Source: Pseudomonadota bacterium
GTDB lineage: Bacteria > Pseudomonadota > Gammaproteobacteria > Burkholderiales > Ferrovaceae
Direction of reading: 5' to 3'
NCBI GenBank assembly: GCA_021811005.1
Contig: JAJZPY010000094.1
Span: 1-8,068 of the forward strand
Length of the DNA: 8,068 nucleotides
The notes under the pieces were generated by a model. It ran no database searches, was not told the origin of the DNA, and saw only the letters and a list, made by a program, of their open reading frames with translations. Below, one piece after another: positions 1 through 7,084 of the stretch. The position numbers and the translations under genes are program-made. The stretch's first letter is position 1. Each line of letters starts with the position of its first letter.

Positions 1-784
1 CTATCACGTCCAGTTCCGCCGCGGCCACGGCGGTGCCCCGGTCGTTGTGGGGATGCACGCTCAAAATGACGCTGTCGCGCCGGGCCAGATGCCGATGCAT
101 CCATTCCACCTGGTCAGCGAAGACGTTGGGGGTGGCCACTTCCACGGTGGCTGGCAGGTTGAGGATGACGGGGCGATCCGGTGCCGCGCCCCAGGCGTCG
201 GTCACGGCATCGCAAATTTCCAGGGCAAAGTCGAGCTCGGTGGCGGAAAAGGTTTCCGGACTGTATTCCAGCACCCACTCGGTGTGCGGCTGCTCTTCGG
301 CCAGCGCCCGGATGAGGCGCACGCTCGATACGGCCATCTCCACCACTTCGGCCCGGCTCATGCCAAACACGATGTCCCGGAAAGGCCTGGAGGTGGCGTT
401 GTACACATGGACGATGGCCCGGCGCGCACCGCGCAGCGAATCCATGGTGCGGCGGATAAGGTGCTCGCGCGCCTGGGTCAGGACCTCGATGGTGACGTCC
501 TGCGGCACGTGGCCCCCTTCGATCAGCTGGCGGACAAAATCGAAATCCGTTTGCGAAGCCGACGGAAACGCCACTTCGATTTCCTTGAAGCCCACCGCGC
601 ACAGCGTGCGGAACAGGCGCAGCTTGCGTTCCGCGTTCATGGGCTCGAACAGCGCCTGGTTGCCGTCGCGCAGGTCGGTGCTCATCCAGATGGGCGGCCG
701 GGTGATGGTGCGGCCGGGCCACTGGCGGTCCGGCAGATGAACGGCCGGAAAAGGGCTGTATTTGCGCGCAGGGTCTTTCAGCAT
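1..784 (-). CDS. leuA: 2-isopropylmalate synthase, N-terminal part (cut by window edge)
   Basis: Catalyses the first committed step of leucine synthesis: condensation of acetyl-CoA with 2-oxoisovalerate to 2-isopropylmalate, in the cytosol. About 261 residues are visible, covering the N-terminal part of the TIM-barrel catalytic domain. The protein opens MLKDPARKYSPF, typical of the longer LeuA subtype (about 560 residues). The motif STDLRDGNQAL (residues 35-44) holds the catalytic Arg39 and metal-binding Asp40. HPHNDRG (from residue 244) holds the two metal-binding histidines. The regulatory C-terminal domain lies beyond the left edge. The ATG at 784 was chosen because GGAG sits 8 bases upstream of it. 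In-frame ATGs at 805 and 826 have no clear ribosome binding site but cannot be excluded. The gene is divergent from an Lrp-family regulator gene, which suggests amino-acid-responsive control. That control is inferred. The enzyme assignment is firm. Confidence 0.95.
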   Translation of the reverse strand, partial: MLKDPARKYSPFPAVHLPDRQWPGRTITRPPIWMSTDLRDGNQALFEPMNAERKLRLFRTLCAVGFKEIEVAFPSASQTDFDFVRQLIEGGHVPQDVTIEVLTQAREHLIRRTMDSLRGARRAIVHVYNATSRPFRDIVFGMSRAEVVEMAVSSVRLIRALAEEQPHTEWVLEYSPETFSATELDFALEICDAVTDAWGAAPDRPVILNLPATVEVATPNVFADQVEWMHRHLARRDSVILSVHPHNDRGTAVAAAELDVI

Positions 785-892
785 GATGGCGGCTCCGTTG
801 GACATGGGGCATGTTGATGTGGACATGTTACGGGATCTGGAGCGGCAGATGATTGCGTTTTTGCGTTCAAATCCCGATTGTTTGGAATTTAA

Positions 893-922
893 TTGTTATA
901 AATGTAATATATGAAGCATAAT
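893..922 (+). promoter_or_regulatory. Candidate sigma-70 promoter of the lrp-like gene
   Basis: TTGTTA at 893-898 (4 of 6 to TTGACA), an 18-base spacer, and CATAAT at 917-922 (5 of 6 to TATAAT). Transcription would begin near 929, giving a leader of about 25 bases that contains the GAGG ribosome binding site. Called by eye; other hexamers in this AT-rich stretch could serve instead. Confidence 0.4.
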
Positions 923-928
923 ATTTCT
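914..928 (+). promoter_or_regulatory. Possible Lrp-type binding site overlapping the lrp -10 box
   Basis: AGCATAATATTTCT (915-928) agrees with the first ten or so positions of the degenerate Escherichia coli Lrp consensus (YAGHAWATTWTDCTR) and fits better if one extra base is allowed in the centre. It overlaps the -10 box of the regulator gene, a position expected for autorepression. The match is imperfect and AT-rich DNA gives such matches by chance, so this is only suggestive. Confidence 0.25.
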
Positions 929-953
929 TTTGCACAATAATTGAGGCAATATC

Positions 954-1421
954 ATGGACATCGACCGTCTGGACCAGCGCATTCTCGAAGTGCTGCAGCA
1001 GGAAGGCCGGCTGAGCAACCAGGATCTCGCCGACCGTGTCGGGCTGTCGCCCTCCCCCTGCCTGCGCCGGGTGCGCGCCCTGGAAGAAGCCGGAATCATC
1101 ACCGGCTACCGCGCCCAGGTGGACCCCAAGGCGCTCGGCCTGTCGCTGATGGCCCTCATCCACATTTCCATGGACCAGCACACGCCCGAACGTTTCCGCC
1201 ATTTTGAAGCGGCCGTGGCCAAGATCCCGGAGGTGGTGGAATGCCTGCTCATTACCGGCCAGGCCGCCGACTACCAGCTCAAGGTGGTGGTGCGGGACAT
1301 GGAGGCCTACCAGGAACTGCTCCTCAACCGCATCACCCAGATCAAGGGCGTCACGGGCGTGCATTCCAGCTTTGTCCTGCGCCAGGTGGTGGAGCGGACG
1401 GCGTTGCCTGTGGGCGTATAA
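954..1421 (+). CDS. Lrp/AsnC family transcriptional regulator
   Basis: A 155-residue DNA-binding regulator of the leucine-responsive/asparagine-regulator family, the usual length for the family. Residues 1-50 form the helix-turn-helix domain (LDQRILEVLQQEGRLSNQDL, then GLSPSPCLRRVRALEEAGII, which is highly typical). Residues about 65-142 form the ligand-binding RAM domain, with the characteristic G-x-x-x-D stretch ITGQAADYQLKVVV and a closing IKGVTGVHSSFVL strand. Such proteins assemble as dimers to octamers and bind amino acids, changing their DNA binding. The ATG at 954 has GAGG 7 bases upstream. Divergence from leuA suggests that leucine synthesis is a target and that the gene controls itself. 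This is inference, and the actual effector cannot be read from the sequence. Whether it is the orthologue of E. coli Lrp or a paralogue is unclear, so I give no symbol. Confidence 0.93.
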   Translation: MDIDRLDQRILEVLQQEGRLSNQDLADRVGLSPSPCLRRVRALEEAGIITGYRAQVDPKALGLSLMALIHISMDQHTPERFRHFEAAVAKIPEVVECLLITGQAADYQLKVVVRDMEAYQELLLNRITQIKGVTGVHSSFVLRQVVERTALPVGV

Positions 1422-1422
1422 T
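1417..1422 (+). promoter_or_regulatory. Perfect TATAAT upstream of the DUF2147-yaeQ pair
   Basis: A consensus -10 hexamer that overlaps the stop codon of the lrp-like gene and ends 27 bases before the GTG start at 1450. No good -35 hexamer exists at 16-18 bases (the position holds GC-rich coding sequence), and there is no TG extension. It may be a weak promoter for the next two genes, or chance from the stop codon. Read-through from the regulator promoter is the alternative, since the gap is only 28 bases. Confidence 0.3.
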
Positions 1423-1449
1423 GGGCCGCCCCTTCCACGGAGAACCCCA

Positions 1450-1893
1450 GTGAAACGCATCGCCCCATTCGTCCTCGCCCTGCTCCTGGGCCTGTCGGCT
1501 CTGGCAGTCCAGGCTGCCGCGCTTTCTCCGGTGGGCCTGTGGCGCACCTTCGACGACGAAGACGGCCAGGCGGCCTCCCTGGTGCGCATCGACAACCTGG
1601 GCGGGGTTCTGGAAGGCCGGGTGGTGCGCATCCTGCCGCGCCCGGGACACCCCCTGGATGCCCGTTGCGACGAATGCAGCGGCGCGCGCAAGGGGCAGCC
1701 CGTAACCGGCATGGTGATCCTGTGGGGCATGAAGCAGGACGGCGACGAATACGACGGCGGGCAAATCCTCGACCCGCACAACGGGCGCACTTACCGCTGC
1801 AAGATGAAGGTCAAGGGCAACACGCTGGAGGTACGGGGCTACCTGGGGTTTTCGTTGTTCGGCCGGAGCCAGACCTGGGTGCGTGAACCCTGA
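1450..1893 (+). CDS. Secreted DUF2147 family protein
   Basis: A 147-residue protein beginning with GTG, with a ribosome binding site GGAGA at 1439-1443, 6 bases upstream. Residues 1-22 are a classic Sec signal peptide: KR, then a run of Leu and Ala ending AVQA, with cleavage probable after Ala22 or Ala23. The mature domain matches DUF2147: GLWRTFDDEDG near the mature N-terminus, a central CDEC pair (Cys73, Cys76), ILDPHNGRTYRC (third cysteine at 117), then LEVRGYLGFSLFGRSQTW at the end. Family members are periplasmic beta-rich proteins of unknown function, so no reaction can be assigned. The odd cysteine count leaves open one disulfide plus one free thiol. The stop codon shares one base with the yaeQ start, so the two are probably translated together. 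Confidence 0.85.
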   Translation: MKRIAPFVLALLLGLSALAVQAAALSPVGLWRTFDDEDGQAASLVRIDNLGGVLEGRVVRILPRPGHPLDARCDECSGARKGQPVTGMVILWGMKQDGDEYDGGQILDPHNGRTYRCKMKVKGNTLEVRGYLGFSLFGRSQTWVREP

Positions 1894-2432
1894 TGGCCGA
1901 CAAATCCACCATCTTCAAGGCCAACCTGCAGGTTGCGGACATGGATCGCTCCTACTACCAGGACCATGCCCTGGTGCTGGCGCGCCACCCTTCGGAAACC
2001 AACGAGCGCCTGATGGTGCGGATACTGGCGTTTGCCCTGAACGCCCACGAACACCTGGCTTTTGGCCGGGGGCTCAGTTCGGAAGACGAAGCGGACCTTG
2101 TCCTTAACGACCTGACCGGCGTTCCCCTTCTGTGGATCGACGTGGGCCTGCCTGACGAACGGCTGATCCGCAAGGCCTGCAATCGCGCCGAACGTGTGAT
2201 CGTGTATTGCTATGGCGGGCGCACGGCCGATGCATGGATCAAGCAGAACCTGGGCGCCCTGGGAAAATTCAGAAACCTGACGGTGATCAACCTGTCGCAG
2301 GAATCCACCAAGGCCCTGGTGGATCTGGTCAAGCCTTCCATGAAACTCCACTGCACCATCCAGGACGGCCAGGTCTGGCTGAGCAATGGGGAACAGAGCG
2401 TGCAGATCGAACGGCAGACCGTCCTTTCGTAA
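1893..2432 (+). CDS. yaeQ: YaeQ family protein
   Basis: A 179-residue cytosolic protein matching YaeQ along its whole length (the family is about 180 residues). The N-terminal stretch STIFKANLQVADMDRSYYQD, the central HPSETNERLMVRILAFAL and the C-terminal CTIQDGQVWLSNGE are the family signatures. Solved YaeQ structures show a PD-(D/E)XK nuclease-like fold. Glu35/Glu38, the DEADL segment near residues 65-69 and the WIDVG segment near 81-85 are where its acidic residues lie. No activity is established. The E. coli protein was described as affecting haemolysin expression in a strain lacking rfaH, but later work questioned this. Its ATG overlaps the upstream TGA (TGATG) and has no strong ribosome binding site of its own, so translational coupling to the DUF2147 gene is likely. 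Confidence 0.9.
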   Translation: MADKSTIFKANLQVADMDRSYYQDHALVLARHPSETNERLMVRILAFALNAHEHLAFGRGLSSEDEADLVLNDLTGVPLLWIDVGLPDERLIRKACNRAERVIVYCYGGRTADAWIKQNLGALGKFRNLTVINLSQESTKALVDLVKPSMKLHCTIQDGQVWLSNGEQSVQIERQTVLS

Positions 2433-2456
2433 GCGGTGATCGTTACGAGATCACGC
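2433..2456 (+). terminator. Small hairpin directly after yaeQ
   Basis: Immediately after the yaeQ stop, GC(G)GTGATC pairs with GATCACGC across a GTTACGA loop, giving an eight-pair stem with one bulged G. The run that follows, AGTTTACC, is only weakly T-rich, so this would be a poor intrinsic terminator. It could instead simply stabilise the mRNA 3' end. Confidence 0.3.
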
Positions 2457-2509
2457 AGTTTACCTACACTTAATCACACGGCATAAGCCCCGGCTTCAAG
2501 ATAATCCCT

Positions 2510-2525
2510 CCCAGAACATTCTGGG
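2510..2525 (+). promoter_or_regulatory. Perfect palindrome at the transporter start, operator-like
   Basis: CCCAGAACATTCTGGG has perfect 7-bp arms (CCCAGAA/TTCTGGG) around a central CA. It ends 11 bases before the preferred ATG of the transporter gene and includes the first base of the alternative GTG start. A GATAAT hexamer at 2500-2505 could be the -10 box just upstream, which would place the palindrome over the transcription start, a classic repressor position. The cognate regulator is not recognisable. Confidence 0.4.
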
Positions 2526-2536
2526 TGCTCAAACGC

Positions 2537-3793
2537 ATGAGGGATTCGCTCTTACATCTGGAAACAACCGCAGCCCCCCTCCGCCAAAGGTTTCGGAGCG
2601 ACACCAGCACGATCATTCTGGTCTCCGTTGCCCATGGGTTGACCCACTTTTTCCACCTGCTGCTCCCTCCCCTGTTTCCCGTCTTCTCCCAGCAGTTCCA
2701 CGTGTCCTACATCCAGCTGGGCCTGCTGATGAGCCTGTTTTTTGCAGTTTCGGCCGTCGGGCAGTTTTTCAGCGGGTTTGTGGTACACCGGTTTGGCCCA
2801 GTGCGGGTGTTGTACCTGGGCATGATCATGCTGGTCTGCTCCGGGTTGTGCCTCTACCTGGCGGATCGCTATGAGCTGCTGCTTCTGTGCGCGCTGTTTG
2901 CGGGGCTTGGCAACGCCGTCATTCACCCCGTCAACTATTCCATCATCAACTTTCGCATCGACCCCAGCCGCCTGGGACACGCCTTCTCCACCCACAGCCT
3001 GGCCGGCACCGCCGGTTGGGTTTTGGCGCCTCCATTTGTTCTTTTCGTGAGCATGCATTACGGATGGCATGCGGTGGGGCTTGGCGCCGCCCTGCTCGCA
3101 ATCTTCACCCTCGGCTCGCTGCTGTGGAACAGAAACCTGATCCAGGTTGAGGGCGGGCCTGTCGCTGCCAAAGTCGCACGCACGGCATCGCCCCAAGCTT
3201 CCCTGAGCGCGCGGCTGGGCTTTCTCTTCATTCCCACCATTTGGCTCAGCTTTGCCTATTTTTTCATGTCCAACACGGCTTTCGGCGCCTTGCAGAGCTA
3301 CCTCATACCGCTGCTCAAGCATTACTACGGCCTGTCGTTGCACGCCGCCACGTTCTGCATGACGGCGCTGCTGGTGGGAAATGGCCTGGGCGTCATTGTC
3401 GGCGGGTTCATCGCCAACAAGCACCTGTCCCACCAGAAAACCATCGTCATCGCCCTGACGTTCTCCGCCCTGCTGGCGGTCTTGCTGGCTTCCGAATCAC
3501 TGCCCCCTGCCCTGGTTTACGTGATGCTGCCGGCCATGGGTTTTTCCATGGGCCTTGCAGGCCCCTTTCGCCACCTGATGGCGCGCATTGCGGCGCAAAG
3601 CGATGAAGGCCGCCACTGCCAGAGCTGCATCTACGGTTTCGTTTATGCCGGGCAGGACATGGGAACTTCCATCACCCCGGCCTGGGCCGGGCAATTGATG
3701 GACAGCCAGCATTACATGGGGGTATTCATGTGCATTGCGGTTTTTCAGGGCGGGGCCATGCTGGCGGCCCTGATCGAATCCCGCAGAAAATAA
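2537..3793 (+). CDS. Major facilitator superfamily transporter, possibly Fsr-like
   Basis: A 418-residue inner-membrane transporter with 12 predicted helices (approximately 24-50, 58-81, 91-108, 112-132, 148-173, 177-197, then a polar loop 201-226, then 227-256, 268-293, 302-318, 323-344, 362-386 with the last near 391-413). The opening SVAHGLTHFFHLLLPPLFPVF, the NAVIHPVNYSII segment after helix 4 with its His-Pro pair, and the R-x-G-x-A-x-S-x-H loop before helix 5 resemble the fosmidomycin-resistance (Fsr) branch of drug efflux carriers. The substrate cannot be told from sequence. The first 20 or so residues are a polar cytoplasmic tail. The start is uncertain: ATG 2537 is preferred, while GTG 2525 (four residues longer) overlaps a palindrome, and neither has a clear ribosome binding site. 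The gene is convergent with the downstream signalling gene. Confidence 0.88.
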   Translation: MRDSLLHLETTAAPLRQRFRSDTSTIILVSVAHGLTHFFHLLLPPLFPVFSQQFHVSYIQLGLLMSLFFAVSAVGQFFSGFVVHRFGPVRVLYLGMIMLVCSGLCLYLADRYELLLLCALFAGLGNAVIHPVNYSIINFRIDPSRLGHAFSTHSLAGTAGWVLAPPFVLFVSMHYGWHAVGLGAALLAIFTLGSLLWNRNLIQVEGGPVAAKVARTASPQASLSARLGFLFIPTIWLSFAYFFMSNTAFGALQSYLIPLLKHYYGLSLHAATFCMTALLVGNGLGVIVGGFIANKHLSHQKTIVIALTFSALLAVLLASESLPPALVYVMLPAMGFSMGLAGPFRHLMARIAAQSDEGRHCQSCIYGFVYAGQDMGTSITPAWAGQLMDSQHYMGVFMCIAVFQGGAMLAALIESRRK

Positions 3794-3811
3794 GCCCCAC
3801 AGGAGGCGCCT

Positions 3812-4084
3812 ATGCGCTTCACCAGACATCAGGACGTCATCGGCCTCGATTCATACCGGGCTTTTATGCTCCCGTACAAGGCGCTCGAATTGAGCAACCG
3901 GCAAGGGTCTTCCAAAAAAATACCCTTGATATGTATCGCAACCGGAGTTTTCCAGAATCCTAAATTGCAGGTCCGTCTCGACCCCTTCGGCAATGGTGCT
4001 GATATGGAGGTTATGTGCCATGGTGATGATGGTGTGAACAAGGGCAATGTCATGCTGGCTGGTGATCATATCCCGAACAAATGA
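3812..4084 (+). other. Open frame with perfect ribosome binding site, antisense to the GGDEF-EAL gene
   Basis: AGGAGG at 3801-3806 sits 5 bases before ATG 3812, the best ribosome binding site in the window and only 18 bases after the transporter stop. It opens a 90-residue frame starting MRFTRHQDVIGLD. Only the first 13 codons lie outside the signalling gene on the other strand; the rest (3851-4084) runs antisense through its EAL-domain coding tail and looks like a shadow in composition. Two readings are possible: the 5' remnant of a gene whose body was replaced at about 3850, or a true small gene overlapping its neighbour tail to tail. No family is recognised. Chance is also possible. Confidence 0.2.
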
Positions 4085-7084
4085 TTGATCGATCTTGATT
4101 TGGTCTATGGGCAATCGTTTCAGGTATGAGAGCGAAGAATAGCCCGTGCCGAAATCATCCAGGATCAGGTTCACACCCAGAGTGCTGAGGCGATCCATGA
4201 CCTCGACGGTTGATTCCGTATCTTCAAGCAGCGTGCTTTCAGTGATTTCCAGCTTGAGATGGCTGACACGAACGTCGTGACGGGCGACCGTGCCCCGCAG
4301 CTTTTCCACAAAGTTCGAATGGCGGATCTGCCGTGAGCTGACGTTCACAGACAAAATCAGGTCTCGGGTGGCAGGGTCTGCACTCCAGGCCGCAAGCTGG
4401 GCGCATGCGGTTTCAAGAATCCAGTCACCGAGGCCCAGGATCAGGTCCGATTCCTCGGCAACAGGGATAAACTGGGCTGGCGAAATAATGCCCTTGTCCG
4501 GGTGGTTCCATCGAATCAAGGCTTCAGCCCCCACCGGAGAACCTCTGCCATCAACCTGAATTTGGTAAAACAGCATGAACTGGCCTTGTTCCAGGGCCAT
4601 GCGCAGATCCCGCTCCAGCGCAGCATGCACATTGATCGCTTCTTGCATCCGCTGATCAAAGAAACGCAGGGTGTTGCGGCCCGCTCGCTTGGAGTGGTAC
4701 ATCGCAATGTCGGCCTGCTTCATGATTTCTTCCGCAGTCTCGCTGCCCGAGAAGATCGTCAAGCCGATGCTCGGGGTATTGTGGTGCAAGCTGTCCCGCA
4801 GCAGAAAAGGCTTGTTCAGCTGCGCAAGCAGCACGCTGCCGATGCCCTTGGCCTTCTCGGCCACCTCCAGCGAGTCCTCCCCGAGGTCCGTCACCAGCAC
4901 CACAAACTCGTCTCCACCCAGGCGAGCAACCGTATCTCCTTCCCTCAAAGCAGAGGTGATTCGCTCGGCCACTTGCTGCAAGAGGAGATCCCCCATGTCA
5001 TGGCCCAGGGTGTCATTGATCATCTTGAAGTTGTCGAGGTCGAGCAAAAGAAGCGCCCCCTTGCGCCGGCTGCGCGCACTGGCGGTCATTGCCTGATGCA
5101 GCCGGTCCAACAGCAGGCGCCGGTTGGGCAGGCGGGTCAGCGTGTCGTAGAACGCAAGATCCCGGATTTCCTCGGCTGCTGCCCGATGCAGCGTGATGTC
5201 GGTAAAGGTGCCCACATAATTGACCACCGAACCGTGTGCATCCTTTACAGCGGTGATGACCAGACGTTCGAGGTACAGTTCGCCACCTTTCCTGCGGTTC
5301 CACAGCTCCCCTTCCCAGCTTCCCGTGGTCGCAATGCAATGCCACATTTCCTTGTAAAAGGCAGAGTTCTGTTTTTCTGAACGCAATATCCCCGGCGTTT
5401 TCCCGACGATTTCCTCCTGACTGTAACCGGTGATCTGCACGAAGGCATCGTTGACTCGCTGGATGACCGAATCTGCGTCAGTCACCATGATGCCTTCCTG
5501 CGTCTGAAAGGCAACGGCAGAAAGCCGCAACTCCGATTCAGACTTCTTTCGCTCCGTGATGTCCTGAAAAGTGACCGCGCATTGCCTTGGCGCCGGCTGG
5601 TAAGCCGATACGGCATAGACGAGGCCAAGCAATTCCGATTTTTGCTCCAGCTGACAGGGCTCTCCCGTCAAGGCCACTTTGGCATACGTGCCGATCCAGT
5701 CGGCTGCATCCTTTTCGATTCCCGGAACGGCTTCCGTCAAATTTTTCCCGATGGCTGCCTTCAGTTTTACGCCGGTGGCTGCTTCGAAACCCGTGTTGGC
5801 TGCAAGGATGAGCAGATCAACCGGCGTGCCTTTGGCATCCTGAACCACTTCAAACAACACAAATCCCGCATTCATGTTTTCAAACAGGGAGCGGTAGCGC
5901 GCTTCGGATTCCAGCAGTCTTGCCTGTGCCAATGCACGTTCCGTGATGTTCACCACCATGCCGCGGCTTGCCAGATAGTTGCCGTCCGAATCGTAGATGG
6001 CGCTTGCGCTCAACAGGGCCGGGAATGTGGTTCCGTCCTTTCTGAAGACTTCATAGGGGTAGTTGTAGATATAGCCCCTTTTTTTGAATTCCTCGAACAG
6101 CCGTTGAAAATTCCGGGCATCCTCGCCCGCCACGATATCCGACCATCTTTTCTTTCCAATCAATTCATCCCGCGTGTAGCCCAGCCAGGAAAGTTCCGTG
6201 TTGTTGATCCGGACAAAAATGCCGTTCCTGTCAAGCGAGTGGTAACCCAACGGCGCGTTGTTATACAGGTCATCAAGCTCTTCAGCGATCTGCTTCAGGG
6301 ATTGTTCGGTCAGTTTTCGCTCGGTGATGTCCTGCGTGACACCGCGGTACCCGGTGAACACCCCAGCGGCAGAATAAACCGGCTCTCCGCTCATCAGGAA
6401 CCAGCGGATCTCATCCTGCAAATTGACCATTCCCGCTTCGAGATTCCTGAACGGCTGATGCGCCGCAAGCGCCGACCGGTGCTGGCGCCACTGCTCGTCG
6501 GAAACGCCGATGAAGGGAAGCTCCCAGCGCGTCTTGCCAATGTAGCTCTGGTAATCCAGTCCCGATCGCTCCCTGATGCTGGGAGAGATGGCACGGAACC
6601 GGTATTGGTCATCCAGTTCCCAGAAATAGTCAGAGGACATGTTGGCCAGGTTTCTGAAAACCTCCCGCTCGTATTCGAGCGTGGCCTCGGCCTCCTTGCG
6701 GGCCGTGATGTCCTCGGTCAGAACGATGATGCCAGCGATTTGGCCATCGCCGGCATACCACGGGCGCACTTCCCATTTGTGCCACTGCACCGCCCCGTCT
6801 TCCCGCTCGACGCGGTCTTCGTGGGCGGCGACGGTTTCCCCGGCCAACGCCTGGCGATGGGCTTGCTTCCAGCGCTCAGGGAGGGCGGGGAACAGTGCGT
6901 AGTGGCTTTTCCCAAGAACATTCCGGTGACTGAGTTGGTGGTCTTCAAGCCAGCGGCGACTGGCGGCCACATAGCGCATATCCTCGTCAAAAATTGCAAT
7001 CGCGGCGGGAATATGCTCGATCAGGAGCTTGAGTTTTTCATCACTTTCTTGCCACTCAAGCCGGTTCAGAATGGGTTCAGTCAT
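3851..7084 (-). CDS. PAS5-GGDEF-EAL cyclic di-GMP signalling protein
   Basis: A 1077-residue protein with no signal peptide or membrane helix, so probably cytosolic. Five PAS sensor domains come first (about 13-128, 142-256, 267-383, 393-511, 516-632), each ending in a DIT or NIT motif and a short linker helix. A GGDEF diguanylate cyclase domain follows (about 640-805): DTLTRLPNR at 647-655, the product-inhibition site REGD at 714-717, and an intact GGDEF at 723-727. A C-terminal EAL phosphodiesterase domain (about 820-1070) keeps EAL (854-856), Asn914 in SVNVS, EITE (946-949), DDFGTGYSS (from 976), Lys997, AEGVET and the QG pair near 1053. Both catalytic sites therefore look competent to make and to break cyclic di-GMP, presumably with balance set by the PAS inputs. 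PAS ligands are unknown. ATG 7084 is preferred because AGGT lies 8 bases upstream; an in-frame GTG at 7099 would add five residues. Confidence 0.95.
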   Translation of the reverse strand: MTEPILNRLEWQESDEKLKLLIEHIPAAIAIFDEDMRYVAASRRWLEDHQLSHRNVLGKSHYALFPALPERWKQAHRQALAGETVAAHEDRVEREDGAVQWHKWEVRPWYAGDGQIAGIIVLTEDITARKEAEATLEYEREVFRNLANMSSDYFWELDDQYRFRAISPSIRERSGLDYQSYIGKTRWELPFIGVSDEQWRQHRSALAAHQPFRNLEAGMVNLQDEIRWFLMSGEPVYSAAGVFTGYRGVTQDITERKLTEQSLKQIAEELDDLYNNAPLGYHSLDRNGIFVRINNTELSWLGYTRDELIGKKRWSDIVAGEDARNFQRLFEEFKKRGYIYNYPYEVFRKDGTTFPALLSASAIYDSDGNYLASRGMVVNITERALAQARLLESEARYRSLFENMNAGFVLFEVVQDAKGTPVDLLILAANTGFEAATGVKLKAAIGKNLTEAVPGIEKDAADWIGTYAKVALTGEPCQLEQKSELLGLVYAVSAYQPAPRQCAVTFQDITERKKSESELRLSAVAFQTQEGIMVTDADSVIQRVNDAFVQITGYSQEEIVGKTPGILRSEKQNSAFYKEMWHCIATTGSWEGELWNRRKGGELYLERLVITAVKDAHGSVVNYVGTFTDITLHRAAAEEIRDLAFYDTLTRLPNRRLLLDRLHQAMTASARSRRKGALLLLDLDNFKMINDTLGHDMGDLLLQQVAERITSALREGDTVARLGGDEFVVLVTDLGEDSLEVAEKAKGIGSVLLAQLNKPFLLRDSLHHNTPSIGLTIFSGSETAEEIMKQADIAMYHSKRAGRNTLRFFDQRMQEAINVHAALERDLRMALEQGQFMLFYQIQVDGRGSPVGAEALIRWNHPDKGIISPAQFIPVAEESDLILGLGDWILETACAQLAAWSADPATRDLILSVNVSSRQIRHSNFVEKLRGTVARHDVRVSHLKLEITESTLLEDTESTVEVMDRLSTLGVNLILDDFGTGYSSLSYLKRLPIDQIKIDQSFVRDMITSQHDIALVHTIITMAHNLHISTIAEGVETDLQFRILENSGCDTYQGYFFGRPLPVAQFERLVREHKSPV

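Larger units (their letters stand above)
785..953. promoter_or_regulatory. Divergent control region between leuA and lrp-like gene
   Basis: The 169 bases between the two divergent genes are strikingly AT-rich from about 865 to 953, in contrast with the GC-rich genes on both sides. The part nearest lrp holds its promoter and ribosome binding site (GAGG at 943-946, 7 bases before the ATG). I could not pick a convincing -35/-10 pair for leuA on the minus strand, although several TATA-like hexamers occur between 890 and 925. The arrangement lets one regulator act on both genes. Confidence 0.6.

Noticed and set aside
47..817. Plus-strand frame opposite leuA, and a minus-strand frame at 114-812 in another phase
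   Set aside because: Both overlap the frame that encodes LeuA with its DLRDGNQAL and HPHND motifs; their translations are low-complexity Arg/Ala/Gly-rich shadows.
867..1790. Minus-strand frame opposite the lrp-like and DUF2147 genes
   Set aside because: It is antisense to two well-supported genes, crosses their promoter region, and its translation is Arg/Pro/Gly-rich with no domain.
2485..2496. AAGCCCCGGCTT as a terminator stem after yaeQ
   Set aside because: The stem is only four or five pairs with a two- to four-base loop and no T-run follows, so it is too weak to call.
2552..3433. Minus-strand frame opposite the transporter
   Set aside because: The translation is rich in Gln, Gly and Ala, as expected from the complement of membrane-helix codons; the plus strand encodes a clear 12-helix carrier.
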